Shown piece by piece: positions 1-11,968 of a stretch of DNA of 64,000 bases. The first letter of the stretch is position 1, and every line of letters begins with the position of its first letter. The notes beneath the pieces were generated by a model. It was not told the origin of the DNA and made no database searches. It saw only the letters and a list, made by a program, of their open reading frames with translations. The DNA is taken from the NCBI GenBank assembly GCA_023213395.1, contig CM041465.1:205289741-205353740 (forward strand), written 5' to 3'. Origin of the DNA: Cycas panzhihuaensis (taxonomy: Eukaryota; Cycadophyta). The position numbers were made by a program, and so were the translations under genes.

Positions 1-1587
1 TGATTTCAAATAAACTTTTTGAAAGAAATGTAATTCCCTTTGGATAGTAAATGTAAATAAGGAAATGACCTTTTAAATAAGGATGAATAAAAAATACCTT
101 TTAAATAAACGACAAACATATAAGATCTAATTTTAGATAGAATTTTGAAATATGATAAATGTATAAGTAAATATTTAATATAACTAAGATCATCTTAATT
201 ATGCCTGAATTGAAACTTTAAAGATAAAAATGTAACAGTTCTTAAGATAATCCTATTAGGATATACTTGAATGCTTAAGTTTAATAGCTTCAAAGCTATA
301 CTAAATGATATCAGAATAAAGTAAAACTTTACCAGTATGAAGATTAATGAAATTCCTATTCAATAGAACTAACCGTTTCGAAAATGGGTTCCTATAAGTT
401 AGGATTTGAATGAACCAAAGGTATAGGCCTCTTTTTTAGGCTTGACAGGAGCCTAGGGCTCAAAATAGTATATAAATGTTAATACAAAGTGCATAGAATA
501 CTATAAAATAATCAATTATAGTTTAGAAAACTGCTTAATATATTTTTAACTAAAAAATTTTGAGAAATAATATATAAAAAGTGTGTAATAATGGCGAGTT
601 AAAGGCTATTAAGTACCTCTATTTTAATACTTTTGAAAACTAGTAAAAACACTTCAAAACTTATAAAAAATAATGTTAGTTTGAAGAGGAGTGAGTTAGC
701 TTCCCAAAAAAATTGATAGAACTAAATTATAATGTCAAACAAAAAAGTTATAATAAAATTAGCGACAAGTACTTTTATGGTAAAAAGTTTAAAAAGTGCT
801 AAAAAACATTAAAGTGTCACTTTAGTCAATTTAAATAATGATTAAAATAATTCTTAAAAAATAAAGTAAATGGATGATAATAAATTTTTTTGATAGTAGT
901 CAACTACAAAATAGATCTGGGTGGAAAGTAATCTTCTGGTGATAAGATATAATCTATTAAAAAAGTGATTTTGTAAAAAGGTTTAAAATGGCTTTAAAAT
1001 TAAATGATCGACTTTAAACTGAATGAAACAGGGTCAAATCAACTCCAAATAGGTCATATAACCAGTCAAAATCAAATTTCAGAAAATTTTAGATGTAATG
1101 GGACTAGTTTTGTTAGAACCCGATGACCTAGTAAAACGTTATGGCAAAAAAATGCCAATTACCCTATGTAAAATGAAAAATTTTTTAAATAAAAAGGAAA
1201 AAAAAATTATAAACTTTTGTTGGCCTCTTTAATGATAAGTTAAGGTCATGTGAGGGCTTTAGGTGATTGGGGGCTAGAGTGTAAAGGGGCTAATATTTTT
1301 AAAATATAGATTTAAAAATTTATATATTATAATTCAAAATTTTAAAAAATTTATAAAAAAGAAATAAAATATTTTTGTCGCCAACTTGCTGTCACCAAGT
1401 TGTGTATGCATAGACGTCTATCAGGTGGTCATGCCTATGATGCAGTTGCACCTATTCCACTCCCAAGCCACCCTTCGTCGCCCTCCTACACTACTACTGG
1501 ACCAGATGTGAAGGATTTCTCAAGTAGATCAATAACGATGATGCCAAAGGGGAGATGCCAATAAGGATCTCTCCAAATCTCAGATAT
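1..1587. other. Non-coding interior of RE1 (copy 1)
   Basis: A+T-rich sequence without a convincing reading frame, matching 32558-34143 in copy 2. By position it lies inside the minus-strand element RE1, between its gag remnant (seen only in copy 2) and the captured ARID fragment. I recognise nothing in it. The stretch around 1200-1300 and its copy at 33780-33860 are slightly less A+T-rich and well conserved between copies, but show no frame. Confidence 0.5.
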
Positions 1588-1999
1588 GGGCAGGTTTGAG
1601 TTGGTTTTTGTAAATAAAATATGGACTTTAATAGTAGGGGATTTAGGATTTGATTTGCTATGTGTGCCATCACTTGAATTAGTATATGCAAAGTACTTGA
1701 AATTGGTGGATAGATGGTTGTAGAGAGTAAGCAATCAAAGAACTAATATGGTGAATTTAGGTCATCCAGATTAGAAGAGGAATGGTCAGAAGCTTTCATC
1801 ATTAGATTTGAAGTAGGATATTGAATTTCATCTTGGTGAATTCCTTTAAGATAGGGGGCTTCAGAAATCACCCACTATTTTATCAGACAATGATAGGTAA
1901 AACTTTTGCAAGATGGATTTAGTTAAAGAAAATAATATTGATAGGCAACCCACTTCAAGTGGTAAGAAGAGGAATGATTCTTTGTTAGGTATATTGGAT
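1588..1999 (+). pseudogene. ARID-domain protein fragment (copy 1)
   Basis: A single plus-strand frame resembles the C-terminal half of an ARID DNA-binding domain and the segment after it in plant ARID proteins. The ARID signature is visible: a Trp, a LG-F motif, then SLELVYAKYL and a closing W-L pair. A later stretch, [14 protein letters not shown], resembles the conserved block after the domain in plant ARID proteins (family knowledge from memory, not searched). In-frame stops interrupt it, for example right after the closing W-L. Copy 2 (34144-34556) has fewer of these stops. It lies antisense to RE1 and runs directly into the ALDH10-like fragment, so it is read as a captured host-gene piece rather than a gene. 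Confidence 0.68.
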
Positions 2000-2040
2000 T
2001 GGATTATTGTGGAACAGTTTCAGAACTATATGATTTCATT

Positions 2041-2178
2041 AAGGTAAAAGAGAGAAAATCAGAGTTAGTTGAGCTGGAGTCCCTTGACAATGGAAAACCT
2101 CTAGAAGTGGCATGGGATATGGATGATGTTGCATGCTATTTTGAGTACTGTGTAGACCTTGGGGAGGCTTTGGATTTG
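2041..2178 (+). pseudogene. Betaine aldehyde dehydrogenase (ALDH10) exon fragment (copy 1)
   Basis: About 46 codons in one open frame match the N-terminal part of plant ALDH10/BADH enzymes, which oxidise betaine aldehyde and other aminoaldehydes. Visible landmarks are [27 protein letters not shown], and FEY followed by GEALD; plant BADH typically has LE(A/T)(I/L)[20 protein letters not shown] and EALD. One residue is missing between GKPLE and AWD. The catalytic Cys and Glu regions lie much further downstream in the family and are absent, so there is no enzyme here. Copy 1 reads ACYFEYC where copy 2 keeps the canonical AGCFEYY, so copy 1 is more decayed at this spot. The frame stops at 2179. 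Confidence 0.78.
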
Positions 2179-2184
2179 TGATTT

Positions 2185-2420
2185 TTGCTGAGGATAGAGT
2201 GGTAGATTAGGTTTCTCAAAGGTCACATGAAATCCTTCAATGCAAGGTTGTAATAGACAGTGCTAAACTATTTCTTGTTAGGGAATTTAAAGCTTTACTA
2301 GCAGGAGTTTGAATACTTTAAGATGAGGATTTGAAGACCTCTATGGAAAGGTGCAATTCAATTCTTCATGAAAGAATATGACAAAGTTTTGCAACAAACT
2401 ATTATAATGTATGACAAACT
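2185..2420 (+). other. Coding-like stretch after the BADH fragment, not identified
   Basis: Downstream of the BADH fragment, copy 1 and copy 2 (34738-34975) share a stretch that translates, with a few stops, into protein-like sequence (for example SHEILQ and IDSAKL in one frame). It is not the next part of BADH as I know it. It may be a third captured fragment or chance open sequence. I cannot name it. Confidence 0.25.
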
Positions 2421-3244
2421 ATCATAATGTATTCTTTCTTCTCCACCAATAAGGGTTCTATACGGATATTATATTTGGTTTGTTTTGGATACAAGTTCAT
2501 CCTGTATTTGTGCTGAAATATTTAAAAAAAATGTTCATACAAAGTAAGCCGCAAGACTTGCTTATTCTTTATTTATTTTTTGTTTTTTGTTTTCTGTCTA
2601 CTTTTCGCTATTCTTCATACTATTCTTTCTTTTCACTTAAGATCAGAAGACCTGCTCCTTATATGGGCTTGATACAAACGCATGCAAGGGGGTATAAGAA
2701 TACAAATAATCTAATTATTTTTCTTCTTTCAATAGCGGGACTCACATATGTAGTCAGTAATCTTTGATAAAGAGTAGTTGTTGTTACCACATAGAATTAG
2801 TTTGTAGAATATTCAAGAGATTTTTGCAACAATCTAGATGGGTGTTTTCATGCTTTCAACCTTGTAATAGGTTATAAAAAAAAAGATATGGCTTATTCGA
2901 TCTCACCACCACCACACAGGCTCTCAAGGCCTACATGCAAATGTACAAATATAATAGAAAAATAATTTTAATATATATATATATAATGTGTATTGTGTTT
3001 GAAATCTTTCAAATATACTTTGAGGTTTTACAAAAAAATTCTTCAAATAATAATAGTAAAAAACATTTAATGGAAGAATATAACCATATAATAGAGTCAC
3101 AATGAAATCAAGAAAATGCTTCAGATATTAATAGAAATATATTAAATAAATGAAATGCATATGTACTTGTATTTAAAAATTTTTAAATATGTTGGAGCAG
3201 ATATATCAGAGAGCTAAGAAATATATTTATGTGTTTAAATCTTA

Positions 3245-3247
<3 letters not shown>

Positions 3248-3324
<77 letters not shown>
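3248..3324. repeat. (TA)n microsatellite
   Basis: An almost uninterrupted TA run of about 77 bp inside unit A. The equivalent site in unit B (5200-5536) has become a compound TG/TA array, and in copy 2 (35804-35818) it is only about 15 bp, so this locus changes length quickly. Confidence 0.97.
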
Positions 3325-3327
<3 letters not shown>

Positions 3328-3419
3328 AACCTGGTAAACAGTTATAGTAGACTTCTAATAGAAAATAGACTTCCAAAGATGAGATTTATTGTATATGCTT
3401 CTCTAGAAAGTTTAATATG

Positions 3420-4000
3420 CCCCAAAAACTTGCAGATCTGAAAAATGAACTTGAAAAGTTAGTCAAATATATGATAAAATAAGAAGATCTGAAATAAAAC
3501 TTTAATAAATATTACATATTTAAAGTAAATATTGCATATCTATAACCAATATTGTAGATCTAAAATAAAGCAACTAGAAAATGGTGAAATACTTAATAAA
3601 ATAAGAAAACTTTAATAAATATTGCAGATCTGAAATAAGTATAGTAGATCTAAAGTAAATATTACAAATCTGAAATAAATAAACTAGAAAATGGTGAAAT
3701 AATTCATAAAATAAGCAGATCTAAAATAAATAAACCAGAAAATGGTGAAATAATTCATAAAATGAGCATATCTGAAAAAATATATAATATATCTAAGAAA
3801 ATATATAACAAATCTAAAGGAAACTTGAGTAGATATTAGAGATCTAAATAAAATAAACCAAAAAACTATCAAATATTTAAAAAATTGAGCAAATTTGAAG
3901 GATATATAGCAGATCTGAAGAAAACTTTGAGTAAATATTACTTGCAGTTGAAATCCTACGCAAATTTGAAAACGTATTAGATAAAATGATAAAATATGCT
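3420..4000. repeat. AGATCT-rich degenerate array (unit A)
   Basis: Words of the form (G)(C)AGATCT(A/G)AA recur every 15-60 bp, mixed with AAAATGGTGAAATA and ATTCATAAAATAAGCA. Around 3667-3772 two near-identical ~52-bp units stand in tandem. The same array is found at 5635-6060 and 35925-36360. It is non-coding and lies in the leader of RE1. Confidence 0.75.
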
Positions 4001-4871
4001 TGAAAAATGTTAAATATATGATAAAAATATATAAAACTTATTAATAAAACCTCTTATGGAGTGATAAAAGTTGATATTTACTATTTTTAACTATGCACCT
4101 ATATAAATCTAAAGAAAATCTGAAATATGATTGTTATATCACAAGTATATCTTTAAGAATAATTAAATCTGATAAAAAATATAAGAAATTTCTAAAAAAA
4201 ACTTGTAAAAAATGAATATAACCGATATTTCTTTCTTGTGAGTATATCTGCTATAAATATTAATAAATCTTCTTACTTCTTTAAAGAAAACTTTAATAAT
4301 GGATCATAAATCTGCTCTAATACCAAATGAAGAAAATAATAGAGCTAAACCAAATTCTGATACCAAATGAAAGAAAAAAATGCATGGAGAATAAGGCAGA
4401 ACATAAAAGAGATACAAGTTGATCCAGTATTTGTGCTAAAATATTAAAAAAAATCATGTATATAAAGTAAGCCACAAGACTTGCTTATTCCTCTCTTTTT
4501 TTTTTTTTTCTGTTTTCTGTCTACTTTCCACTATTCTACATACTATTCTTTCTTTTCACTTAAGATTAGAAGACCTGCTCCTTATATGGGCTTGATACAA
4601 ATGCATGTAAGGGGGTATAAGAATACAAATAATCCAATTATTTTTCTTCTTTCAATAATATGACTCACACATGTAGTTAGTAATCTTTGACAAAGAGCAA
4701 CTATTGTTGCCATATAGAATCAATTTGTAGAATATTCAAGAGATTTTTGTAACAATCTAGATGGCTATTTTTGTGCTTTCAACCTTGCAGCAGGGTATAT
4801 AAAAAATTATCTAGATCATTCGAGCAAATCGAGCAAACGTACAAATATAACAGAAAAATATATTTTTTTAA

Positions 4872-4882
<11 letters not shown>

Positions 4883-4919
<37 letters not shown>
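4883..4919. repeat. (TG)n microsatellite
   Basis: About 18 TG dinucleotides in unit B. The equivalent site in unit A (about 2970-2987) is a short TA run. Confidence 0.97.
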
Positions 4920-4926
<7 letters not shown>

Positions 4927-5199
4927 AAATATAAAAGATGAGTATTATATTTGAAATCTTTCAAATATACTTTGAGGTTTCACAAAAAAATTCTTTAAAT
5001 AATAATAGTAAAAAACATTTAATGGAAGAATATAACCATACAATAGAGTCACAATGAAATCAAGAAAATTTTTCAAATATTAACAAAAATATATCAAATA
5101 AATGAAATGCATATGTACTTATATTTAAAAATTTTCAAATATGTTGGAGCAGATATATCAGAGAGCCAAGAAATATATTTATATGTTTAAATATGACTA

Positions 5200-5421
5200 T
5201 ATATGTGTGTGTGTGTGTGTGTATGTGTGTGTGTGTATACATATATATATATATAGATGTATATATATATGTATATATAGATATATATATATATACATAT
5301 ATATATATGTATATATATGTATATACATATATATGTATATATATGTATATACATATATATATGTATATATATATGTGTGTATATATATGTATATATATAC
5401 ATATACATATATATATATATC

Positions 5422-5452
<31 letters not shown>

Positions 5453-5466
5453 GTATATATATATAA

Positions 5467-5500
<34 letters not shown>

Positions 5501-5536
5501 ATATATGTATATATGTATATATATATATATATATAT
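5200..5536. repeat. Compound TG/TA microsatellite
   Basis: Alternating TG and TA blocks over about 340 bp, with regular GTATATATAT-type higher-order units. It is entirely alternating purine/pyrimidine sequence, so it could adopt Z-DNA or cruciform structure. Long open frames on both strands here encode only Ile/Tyr/Val/His/Thr repeats and are not genes. Confidence 0.95.
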
Positions 5537-6382
5537 GAGAAGAACTTGGTAAATAGTTGTAACAGAAAATAGACTTCCAAAGATGAGATCTATTGTATAT
5601 GCTTCTCTATAAAGCTTAATATGCCCTAAAAACTTGTAGATCTAAAAAAGGAACTTGAAAAGATAGTCAAATATATGATAAAATAAGCTAATTTGAAAGA
5701 AAACATTAATAAATATTACATATTTAAAGTAAATATTACATATATGTGAAATACTTGATCTAAAAGAAAACTTTAAAAAATATTGCAGATCTAAAATAAA
5801 TAAACCAGAAAATGGTGAAATAATTCATAAAATAAGCAGATCTAAAAAAATATATAACAGATCTGAGAAAATATATAGCAGATCTAAAGGAAACTTGAGT
5901 AGATATTGTAGATCTAAACAAAATAAACCAAAAAATTATCAAATATTTTAAAAAAAGAGCAAATTTAAAGGATATATAGCAGATCTGAAGAAAACTTTGA
6001 GTAAATATTACTTGTAGTTGAAATCTTGTGTAGATCTAAAAAAGTATTAGATATAAAGATAAAATATGCTTGAAAAATGTCAAATATATGATAAAAATAT
6101 ATAAAACTTGTTAATAAAACCTCTTGTAGAGTGATAAAACTTGATATTTGCTATTTTTTAGCTATGCACCTACATAAATCTGAAGAAAATCTAAAATATG
6201 TTTGTTATATCATAAGTATATCTTCAAGAATAATCAATCTAATAGAAAGTATAAGAAACTGTTGAAAAAACTTGTAGAAAATAAATATAACTAATATTTC
6301 TTGCTTGCGAGTAAATATACTATAGATATCAATAAATCTTCTTACTTCTTTAAATAAAACTTCAACAATGGATCATAAACCT

Positions 6383-6434
6383 ACTCTGATACCAAATAAA
6401 GAAAATAATGGAGTTAAACTAAGCTTTGATACTA
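6383..6434 (-). other. Tandem primer-binding-site-like motifs of RE1 (copy 1)
   Basis: Read on the minus strand, the motif next to the LTR (6423-6434) is a worn form of TGGTATCAGAGC, the plant initiator-Met tRNA primer site. A second, better copy lies 40 bp further in (6383-6394; plus-strand ACTCTGATACCA). The same doublet exists in copy 2 (36698-36749) and in unit A near 4320-4370. Confidence 0.6.
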
Positions 6435-6436
6435 AA

Positions 6437-6833
6437 TGAAGGTAAATTATGCATGGAGAATAAGGAAGAATATAAAAGAGATAATCTTAAATTAATACAT
6501 CTTTGTTGTACAAACATGAGAGCCATTGTATTCAATCTATTGTAGTGAAGAGAGTTACAAATATCTAATATTATAGGTGATTTCTAAAGACAGTAGGGTT
6601 GCACACCCCTCAAATTATATAGTTTGGGGGAGGAGGGAAACTCCTCAAACCCTAAAATTTAAATAATAATAAAATAATATGAACTTAACTTAAAATAAAC
6701 TTAACTCAAATTAACTAAACTTACCTTATACTTACCTACACATGTTGAGCACCCATATATGTAAATTAATGAAGATGAGGTGTGCACTCCTAGTTGGAAG
6801 GTGGGGGAGGGGTGATGAGCATTAACCCCAACA
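6437..6833 (-). repeat. RE1 5' LTR (copy 1), minus strand
   Basis: A 397-bp LTR. On the minus strand it starts TGTTGGGG and ends ...CA, two bases from the PBS. It matches 36752-37148 over its whole length and 31328-31691 over most of it. It is followed at 6834 by CTGCT, the same five bases that flank the copy 2 element. The rest of RE1 runs leftward to base 1 and probably out of the window. Confidence 0.85.
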
Positions 6834-9186
6834 CTGCTTTTCCTCATTGTCTTGATGTTGGACTTCCACTACCACTACATATCTTAGGTATGCAAGATGT
6901 TGGCACATGTCCTAATTACATGACTAATAACCACTTTGTATGAACCCATATTATGTCTTCACCTAATCTTCAACATTCTTTGTATGATCTAAATAAATGA
7001 ATAACTATGTTATAAACTTCCTCTTGTGTCACCATGTGTCTAATCTAATGTCTCTTATTCTCTTTATATCTCACTCCCTCATAAATCACTCTAATCTCCA
7101 ACACTTCTCTTAATGCTTTAAATAAGTAAAAGGCTCTATTACAAACATCCTTAAATATAACCATATGTCTGACAATTAATAGTCATGATTCTTTCTATGT
7201 ATTATTGCCTCATGAATATCCATTTCATGGCCTTTTATCTCCTTAATACCTTCCTTTAGTGAGAATACATTTTGTGATATATAAACTCATAATGTCTTTA
7301 TCATGTGACTTAGTAATACTTTGTCATGTGTTATCATTTTGCAACACTTTATTCCATGCTTTCACTCTCTTATAAGGATCATCAACTCGCAATCTTGCTT
7401 ATTAATAACTTGCCAACTCATCATTTCATAAACCATTCCAAAATGAATGTTTATCTCACTAACTTACACCTTTAATGGCTTATCCCCAACTCCCTTCTTA
7501 GTAAAATGCTATCCCATAAATCTCATTCTTATGAAACCTTCTCCTCATAGATTCTTCCCTTAAGATTCCTTCTCTTCCTAAACTATTCTCTCTATAAGTT
7601 ATTATCTCACTAATGTCCATCTTTGTAGACTTTAGCTAAAACCCTATTCATGGTAAAACACTAACCCTTAAAGCTCCTCTGTAGTGAAACTTCATTCTGG
7701 TGAAGATCACCAAACTATTACCTTTATTATTGTTAGCTAGAAATTAATCTTCCACTTCTAGACTATAAATAGTTGCAATGATGATCATATATTATCACCC
7801 TTTCCTCATCTTCCTTAGTTAGAAATTTATCCATTAAGAAGGGTCTAATTGAAATAATACATCCTTTGTATTTTCATGATGTCATCCATCCTCTTTTTAA
7901 ATTTCCACTCTCCTTATCCACTAATTATGTTAATGCATATTTTCTTTATCATTAGAATGTTTTATTTTCTCTCTCCCCACCTCTTAAATTATCTTATAAT
8001 CCATCTCCTTACCATCAACTAAATATTTTACTCTATGGCCTTACTTCTAACCTAATTCATTCTTATGTTCCATCTTCATTATCCCCCACATTTTTCTTCC
8101 CACTATTCTTCTATATAGGATACTCATCATACAGATTATCCCTCATTCTCTATCCTTTCCATATTGATTCCACACACGAATCATGTCATAACCTCATTGA
8201 CAAACTATATCAACCTCTTATCCAACTTCCACACTTCAATTTCCACCTCCAACATCCCCCTCTCTTACCTTTGTAAATCACTTATTAATCATCCTATCAA
8301 ACTTATTCTAGTTTCTATCTCCTAAACATTACCCTCTTCCTCCTAACCTTGCTTATCTCTCACTAATATCTCATTAGCCTTCAATTTTTGTATATCCTTG
8401 CTATAAAATTTATATCCATATTAAACAATTATAATATTCCTATTTTCTTACCACTCCTTATTTTTTGTTAGGGCTCTTTCATACCCTATTATCCCTTATT
8501 TTTTCCTTAAAGCCCCATGCTTCTAGGCTCTAAATCACTCTCTTAGGCCACATCCCTTTCTCTTAACCCATCATCTCTTTAGATTTTTTACACCTCGTCT
8601 CTACTTGTGTTCCTCCCTAAACTTATTATTCATATAGGATTCCTATCCTATAAACCAATTCCATTTATGTTTATAAACACATGATTGTACTTCTTAATCT
8701 TCACCTTGTATTCACTATTCTTTTTTTCCAACTAACCTCTTATTTTCAAAACTAAATTCCCATGGATGTCATATGGAAATAAGAAATAATAACTCAAGGA
8801 TGAGGAACCTATAACCCATAAGTCCTAGGATCTATTTATTTCTTTGAGAAGATGGTATAAACATGGCTTAAGCTCTTATGATATATTGTCCTTATAATTA
8901 GTGGATTTAAAAAATATGTACCTCTCCCATGTTTTATAAGTGATATATTTTGAGAGGGGGGAATATCATGGATCTAATAAGACAAATTGGGATAAGCAAT
9001 TAATTATAGTATCAAGATACATTAAAATTATAGAAGATATTAGTCAACATGTTAAAGAGATACTATCATTGCTAAAATAGCAAAAGGAAGACACTTCAAC
9101 ATAAAAGTATCTTAAGAAGAGAGGAATTGGCATATGCTTAGCCCTTTTAATAGACCAAGGCACATTAAAAAAGAAGATAATATTTA
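6834..9186. other. CT-rich stretch without recognisable genes (copy 1)
   Basis: About 2.35 kb whose plus strand is rich in C and T, with many short TTCC/CTTC/CCTT words and loosely repeated phrases. It matches 37149-39501 base for base apart from scattered substitutions. A purine tract (GAGAGGGGGGAAT, about 8951-8963; copy 2 39267-39279) near its right end resembles an LTR-element polypurine tract. I see no reading frame I would call a gene. Confidence 0.6.
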
Positions 9187-9546
9187 TGTTAAAACATCTA
9201 ATAACCTTATAATTTGTATATATTTATAATCATGTATATAGGTGTGACCCCCCATTGTAAATTTAATTATAATATAAATATTGGTTGGGTCCACCACCTT
9301 TGTCAATATGTCAACCAATGATATTGTTATATTTGTGCATTATATACTTATAAATTAAGCACCATGCTATTTATTTATATATTAAAGAATATTACATGTG
9401 GAAGATCTATTGAAATAGATGGTGCAACTAATTTATCTCTAGTGAACTTGCATTATATATTTGGATTTATATTTGATGTTTGATCTACTTTCTTAAGTTA
9501 TTTGATTGTATATATATTGATTTAGATCATGTTACTCAATTTAACA
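9187..9546 (+). repeat. RE2-type LTR (copy 1), plus strand
   Basis: A 360-bp LTR beginning TGTTAAAACATC and ending ...TTTAACA. It is homologous to 39502-39877 and, inverted, to the RE3 LTR at 13604-13980. It is followed at once by TGGTATTCGTAT, a degraded form of the TGGTATCAGAGC primer site, so it reads as a 5' LTR. No partner LTR in the same orientation was found nearby. Confidence 0.75.
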
Positions 9547-10612
9547 TGGTATTCGTATAAGGTTAAATCAAAGCTACTATGGTAAGGTAAAGATCCTCTC
9601 AATTAAGTTTTAAGCTTATTAAGCCAAGTTTCTCTTGTATATAATCATCTTCCAAACAGGTAGAAGGGTTTGAAGACATATACCATAAAAATTTCAAGAA
9701 ATAATGGCAAATTTAAAATTAATTGACTCATCCTATAAATCTTGGCTGGTCAAATTGTAGATTTTGGGGCTATAAAGAAAGGATTACAATAGATTTAACT
9801 TTGACCTATTTTTCGTCACCAATCTTGAAGATAGATTTGGTACATCAATTTTGAACAACCATAACTTTAGCTATAAGTATCCAATTGATCTCATTTTTTT
9901 TAAATTATTCTATGCATTTTTTACCTACTTTCTAATGGAAGTGGTTTTATTAATTAGAGGCTTAAGTAAAAAGTTATCAATATTTTATCAAAGGATACTT
10001 TTTTCTATCCAAAAACCCAAAGGTAAACTCTCCTTAAAAGGCTCATAACTCTTGTTACAGATATATTTTTACAAGATGGTAAAGCAAAAAGTATGTTTGG
10101 TTTAAATTTAAGTAAAAATTACTTATTTATGATACATTAAAGGCTCTTAAGAACCCCTTTTACACTTATGAGAGTTCTTCCTTATAAAGTCACATCTGGT
10201 ATTTGCTTGTTGGTATTTACATTATTGATTTTTAGCAAATAATGCTTCATAAAGCATATTTCCTACTCTTATATTTGAAGGAGCCACAAATTGGTTACCT
10301 CAAAAGAGAATGAAAGAACCATAAATTAGTTACCTTAATTATTAATGTAATTGCTCAATTCATTTACTAGGTAGACTTATTCTTGAAATAAAATTGATTG
10401 CTTGATTGGACCATGTATTTAAAGGAGGTTTATATTCAATTAGTAATTACAGTGGTTGATTACCCATGTATTTTGGTAGATGGACTTTCTTTCATATAGA
10501 CTTCAATAGATTCCATTTTTAGCTTGCATATACAACTAGTGACATATGGAGCTAATCTTTAATTGTTCCAGTAAATTTCTATATAATGCATAGATGTGAC
10601 ATTAAATATTAT

Positions 10613-10637
10613 GGGGGGGGGGGATGGGGGGGTGGGT
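10613..10637 (+). other. G-tract followed by TGTTAAAAC
   Basis: A run of G broken by an AT and a T, ending GGGTG and then TTAAAACATAATG. It could form a G-quadruplex. It also resembles a polypurine tract directly before an LTR start, because LTRs of this family begin TGTTAAAAC; however the sequence after it does not match the 9187 LTR further on. The copy at 40958-40977 is GGGGAGGGAGGGGGGTGGG-like. Confidence 0.6.
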
Positions 10638-10905
10638 GTTAAAACATAATGTTTAATATTGATTTATGTATCTTGATAAGTGTCCCTCTTAACTCTCATA
10701 AGTATATTTTAATATAAGATTAAGATGTGTGCATGGGTGTACAACTATTCATGTAAATATCCCCAGTGGTAGACTTAAGGGTTCTTTTATCTTATTGGTC
10801 AAGTTTGAGGTCAAATATACTATAAGTATGTATTCATACCTAATGTAATAATTTATAAGGTGATCATTTTCCTATATGCTTGTTGTCTTTTGTATTGTAC
10901 ATATT

Positions 10906-11109
10906 TCATCTTTTGTAAATTTGATTTATTATTTTATTTTTAATCCTCATGCTTATATCATAGAGTTTATCTATATTTTTCATTAGGGTTTCAAAGGCAA
11001 TCTTTGAATCCATATATTTTAACATCTCTGTGTCTTTACATGATGGTTGTAACCTCTATTTTACTTTATTAGCATTTGTACATTCAAAAAGTTGATTTAT
11101 AAAGCTAAA
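10906..11109 (-). pseudogene. Copia gag (UBN2-like) remnant (copy 1)
   Basis: The counterpart of 41246-41449, where the frame is open. Read in the minus direction, the copy 2 version has the spacing of Copia gag UBN2 domains: KVK, W-KDIE-LK, E, K-KL, then MR and II-E. Copy 1 carries additional substitutions. This is family resemblance by eye only. Confidence 0.35.
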
Positions 11110-11940
11110 AATTAAGTCCCGTTGATATTAAATGAGTGTGAGATCACATTAACATGTTTTTCATTAATTTTGAGTTGCTTTCAGTTTCTAAAATAATGCA
11201 ACTTTGTCATAAATTCACCCACAAAGAGCTTAGATAAAATTTTTGTCATAAATCTCCTTTTTCTATTATCATTACCAAATTAATTAGATTGGAATTAATT
11301 ATTAGGTATGACCATTGAATAAGAGCTTTTGGTCGATATGCATTGTTATTTTTTAATGAGGTCTCTATACAATTAGCCAAATAGATTTAAAGTCACTTAT
11401 ATAAGTTGTTAGTGGTCACCAAAATCTATGATGAGAGTTCATGAACTTTGACAAGCTCACTTTATAATACTATATTAAGTTGAAAAAGAGATAGCATGAA
11501 GTAAATGACTAATGTAAGACACCAAAGATAAATGGTCAGAATACTTCTCTATTAAATATCATTATTTAATACTAAGTATTAAAGAAAACTTCTAAATTGA
11601 TATGCATAAGAAACCCTATTATGTAATTTCAAAATTGATCAAGTTGGAGCTAGAGGACAACCATGACTACCTCATAATGATGTTGACATAGTAAGATTAT
11701 AATGAATATAATTCATGTATCTAGATAGGGGACATCCATTTAAATAAAGAAAAAAACTTGTGCTACTTTTGGAAGTAAGAATATGAACCATTTTGAGTAA
11801 GATTACCATAGATATTAATTGTACCATGATAGAGATATGAAATTCTATCTTACATCAAATAAAGATATATGTATGATCTTCATTGCTTATGAGGGATATA
11901 TTTAATAAGTATAACATTCTCAAAAGTTATTTTTCATTCA

Positions 11941-11968
11941 TCTCTCTCTCTCTCTCTCCCTCCCTCCC

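Larger units (their letters stand above)
2487..4421. repeat. RE1 leader tandem unit A (copy 1 only)
   Basis: This unit is followed head to tail by a second version at 4422-6481; copy 2 has one unit only (35046-36797). The unit starts at ATACAAGTT(G/C)ATCC and runs through a T-rich block, microsatellites, the AGATCT-rich array and PBS-like motifs into the first ~50 bp of the RE1 LTR. The junction AAAGAGATACAAG fuses the LTR word AGAGATA to the unit start GATACAAG, which points to a short-homology (GATA) duplication. Confidence 0.85.
4422..6481. repeat. RE1 leader tandem unit B (copy 1 only)
   Basis: Second unit of the 2-kb tandem duplication. It differs from unit A mainly in its microsatellites: a (TG)n run at 4883-4919 and a 340-bp compound array at 5200-5536. 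Its right end runs into the complete RE1 5' LTR. Confidence 0.85.

Noticed and set aside
1486-1734. Minus-strand 82-codon frame overlapping the ARID fragment, also open at 34041-34289
   Set aside because: Conserved between copies only because the whole segment is; the plus strand carries the ARID-like signature and this strand matches nothing I know.
3420-4000. CRISPR-like array in the AGATCT-rich region
   Set aside because: Spacing and units are irregular, and the sequence is plant DNA; it is a degenerate repeat.
5141-5580. Long overlapping frames on both strands across the TG/TA array
   Set aside because: They encode only Ile/Tyr/Val/Cys or His/Thr repeats; they are microsatellite translations.
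9851-10048. Small plus-strand frame in region X
   Set aside because: Hydrophobic, A+T-driven composition, broken in copy 2, no family resemblance.
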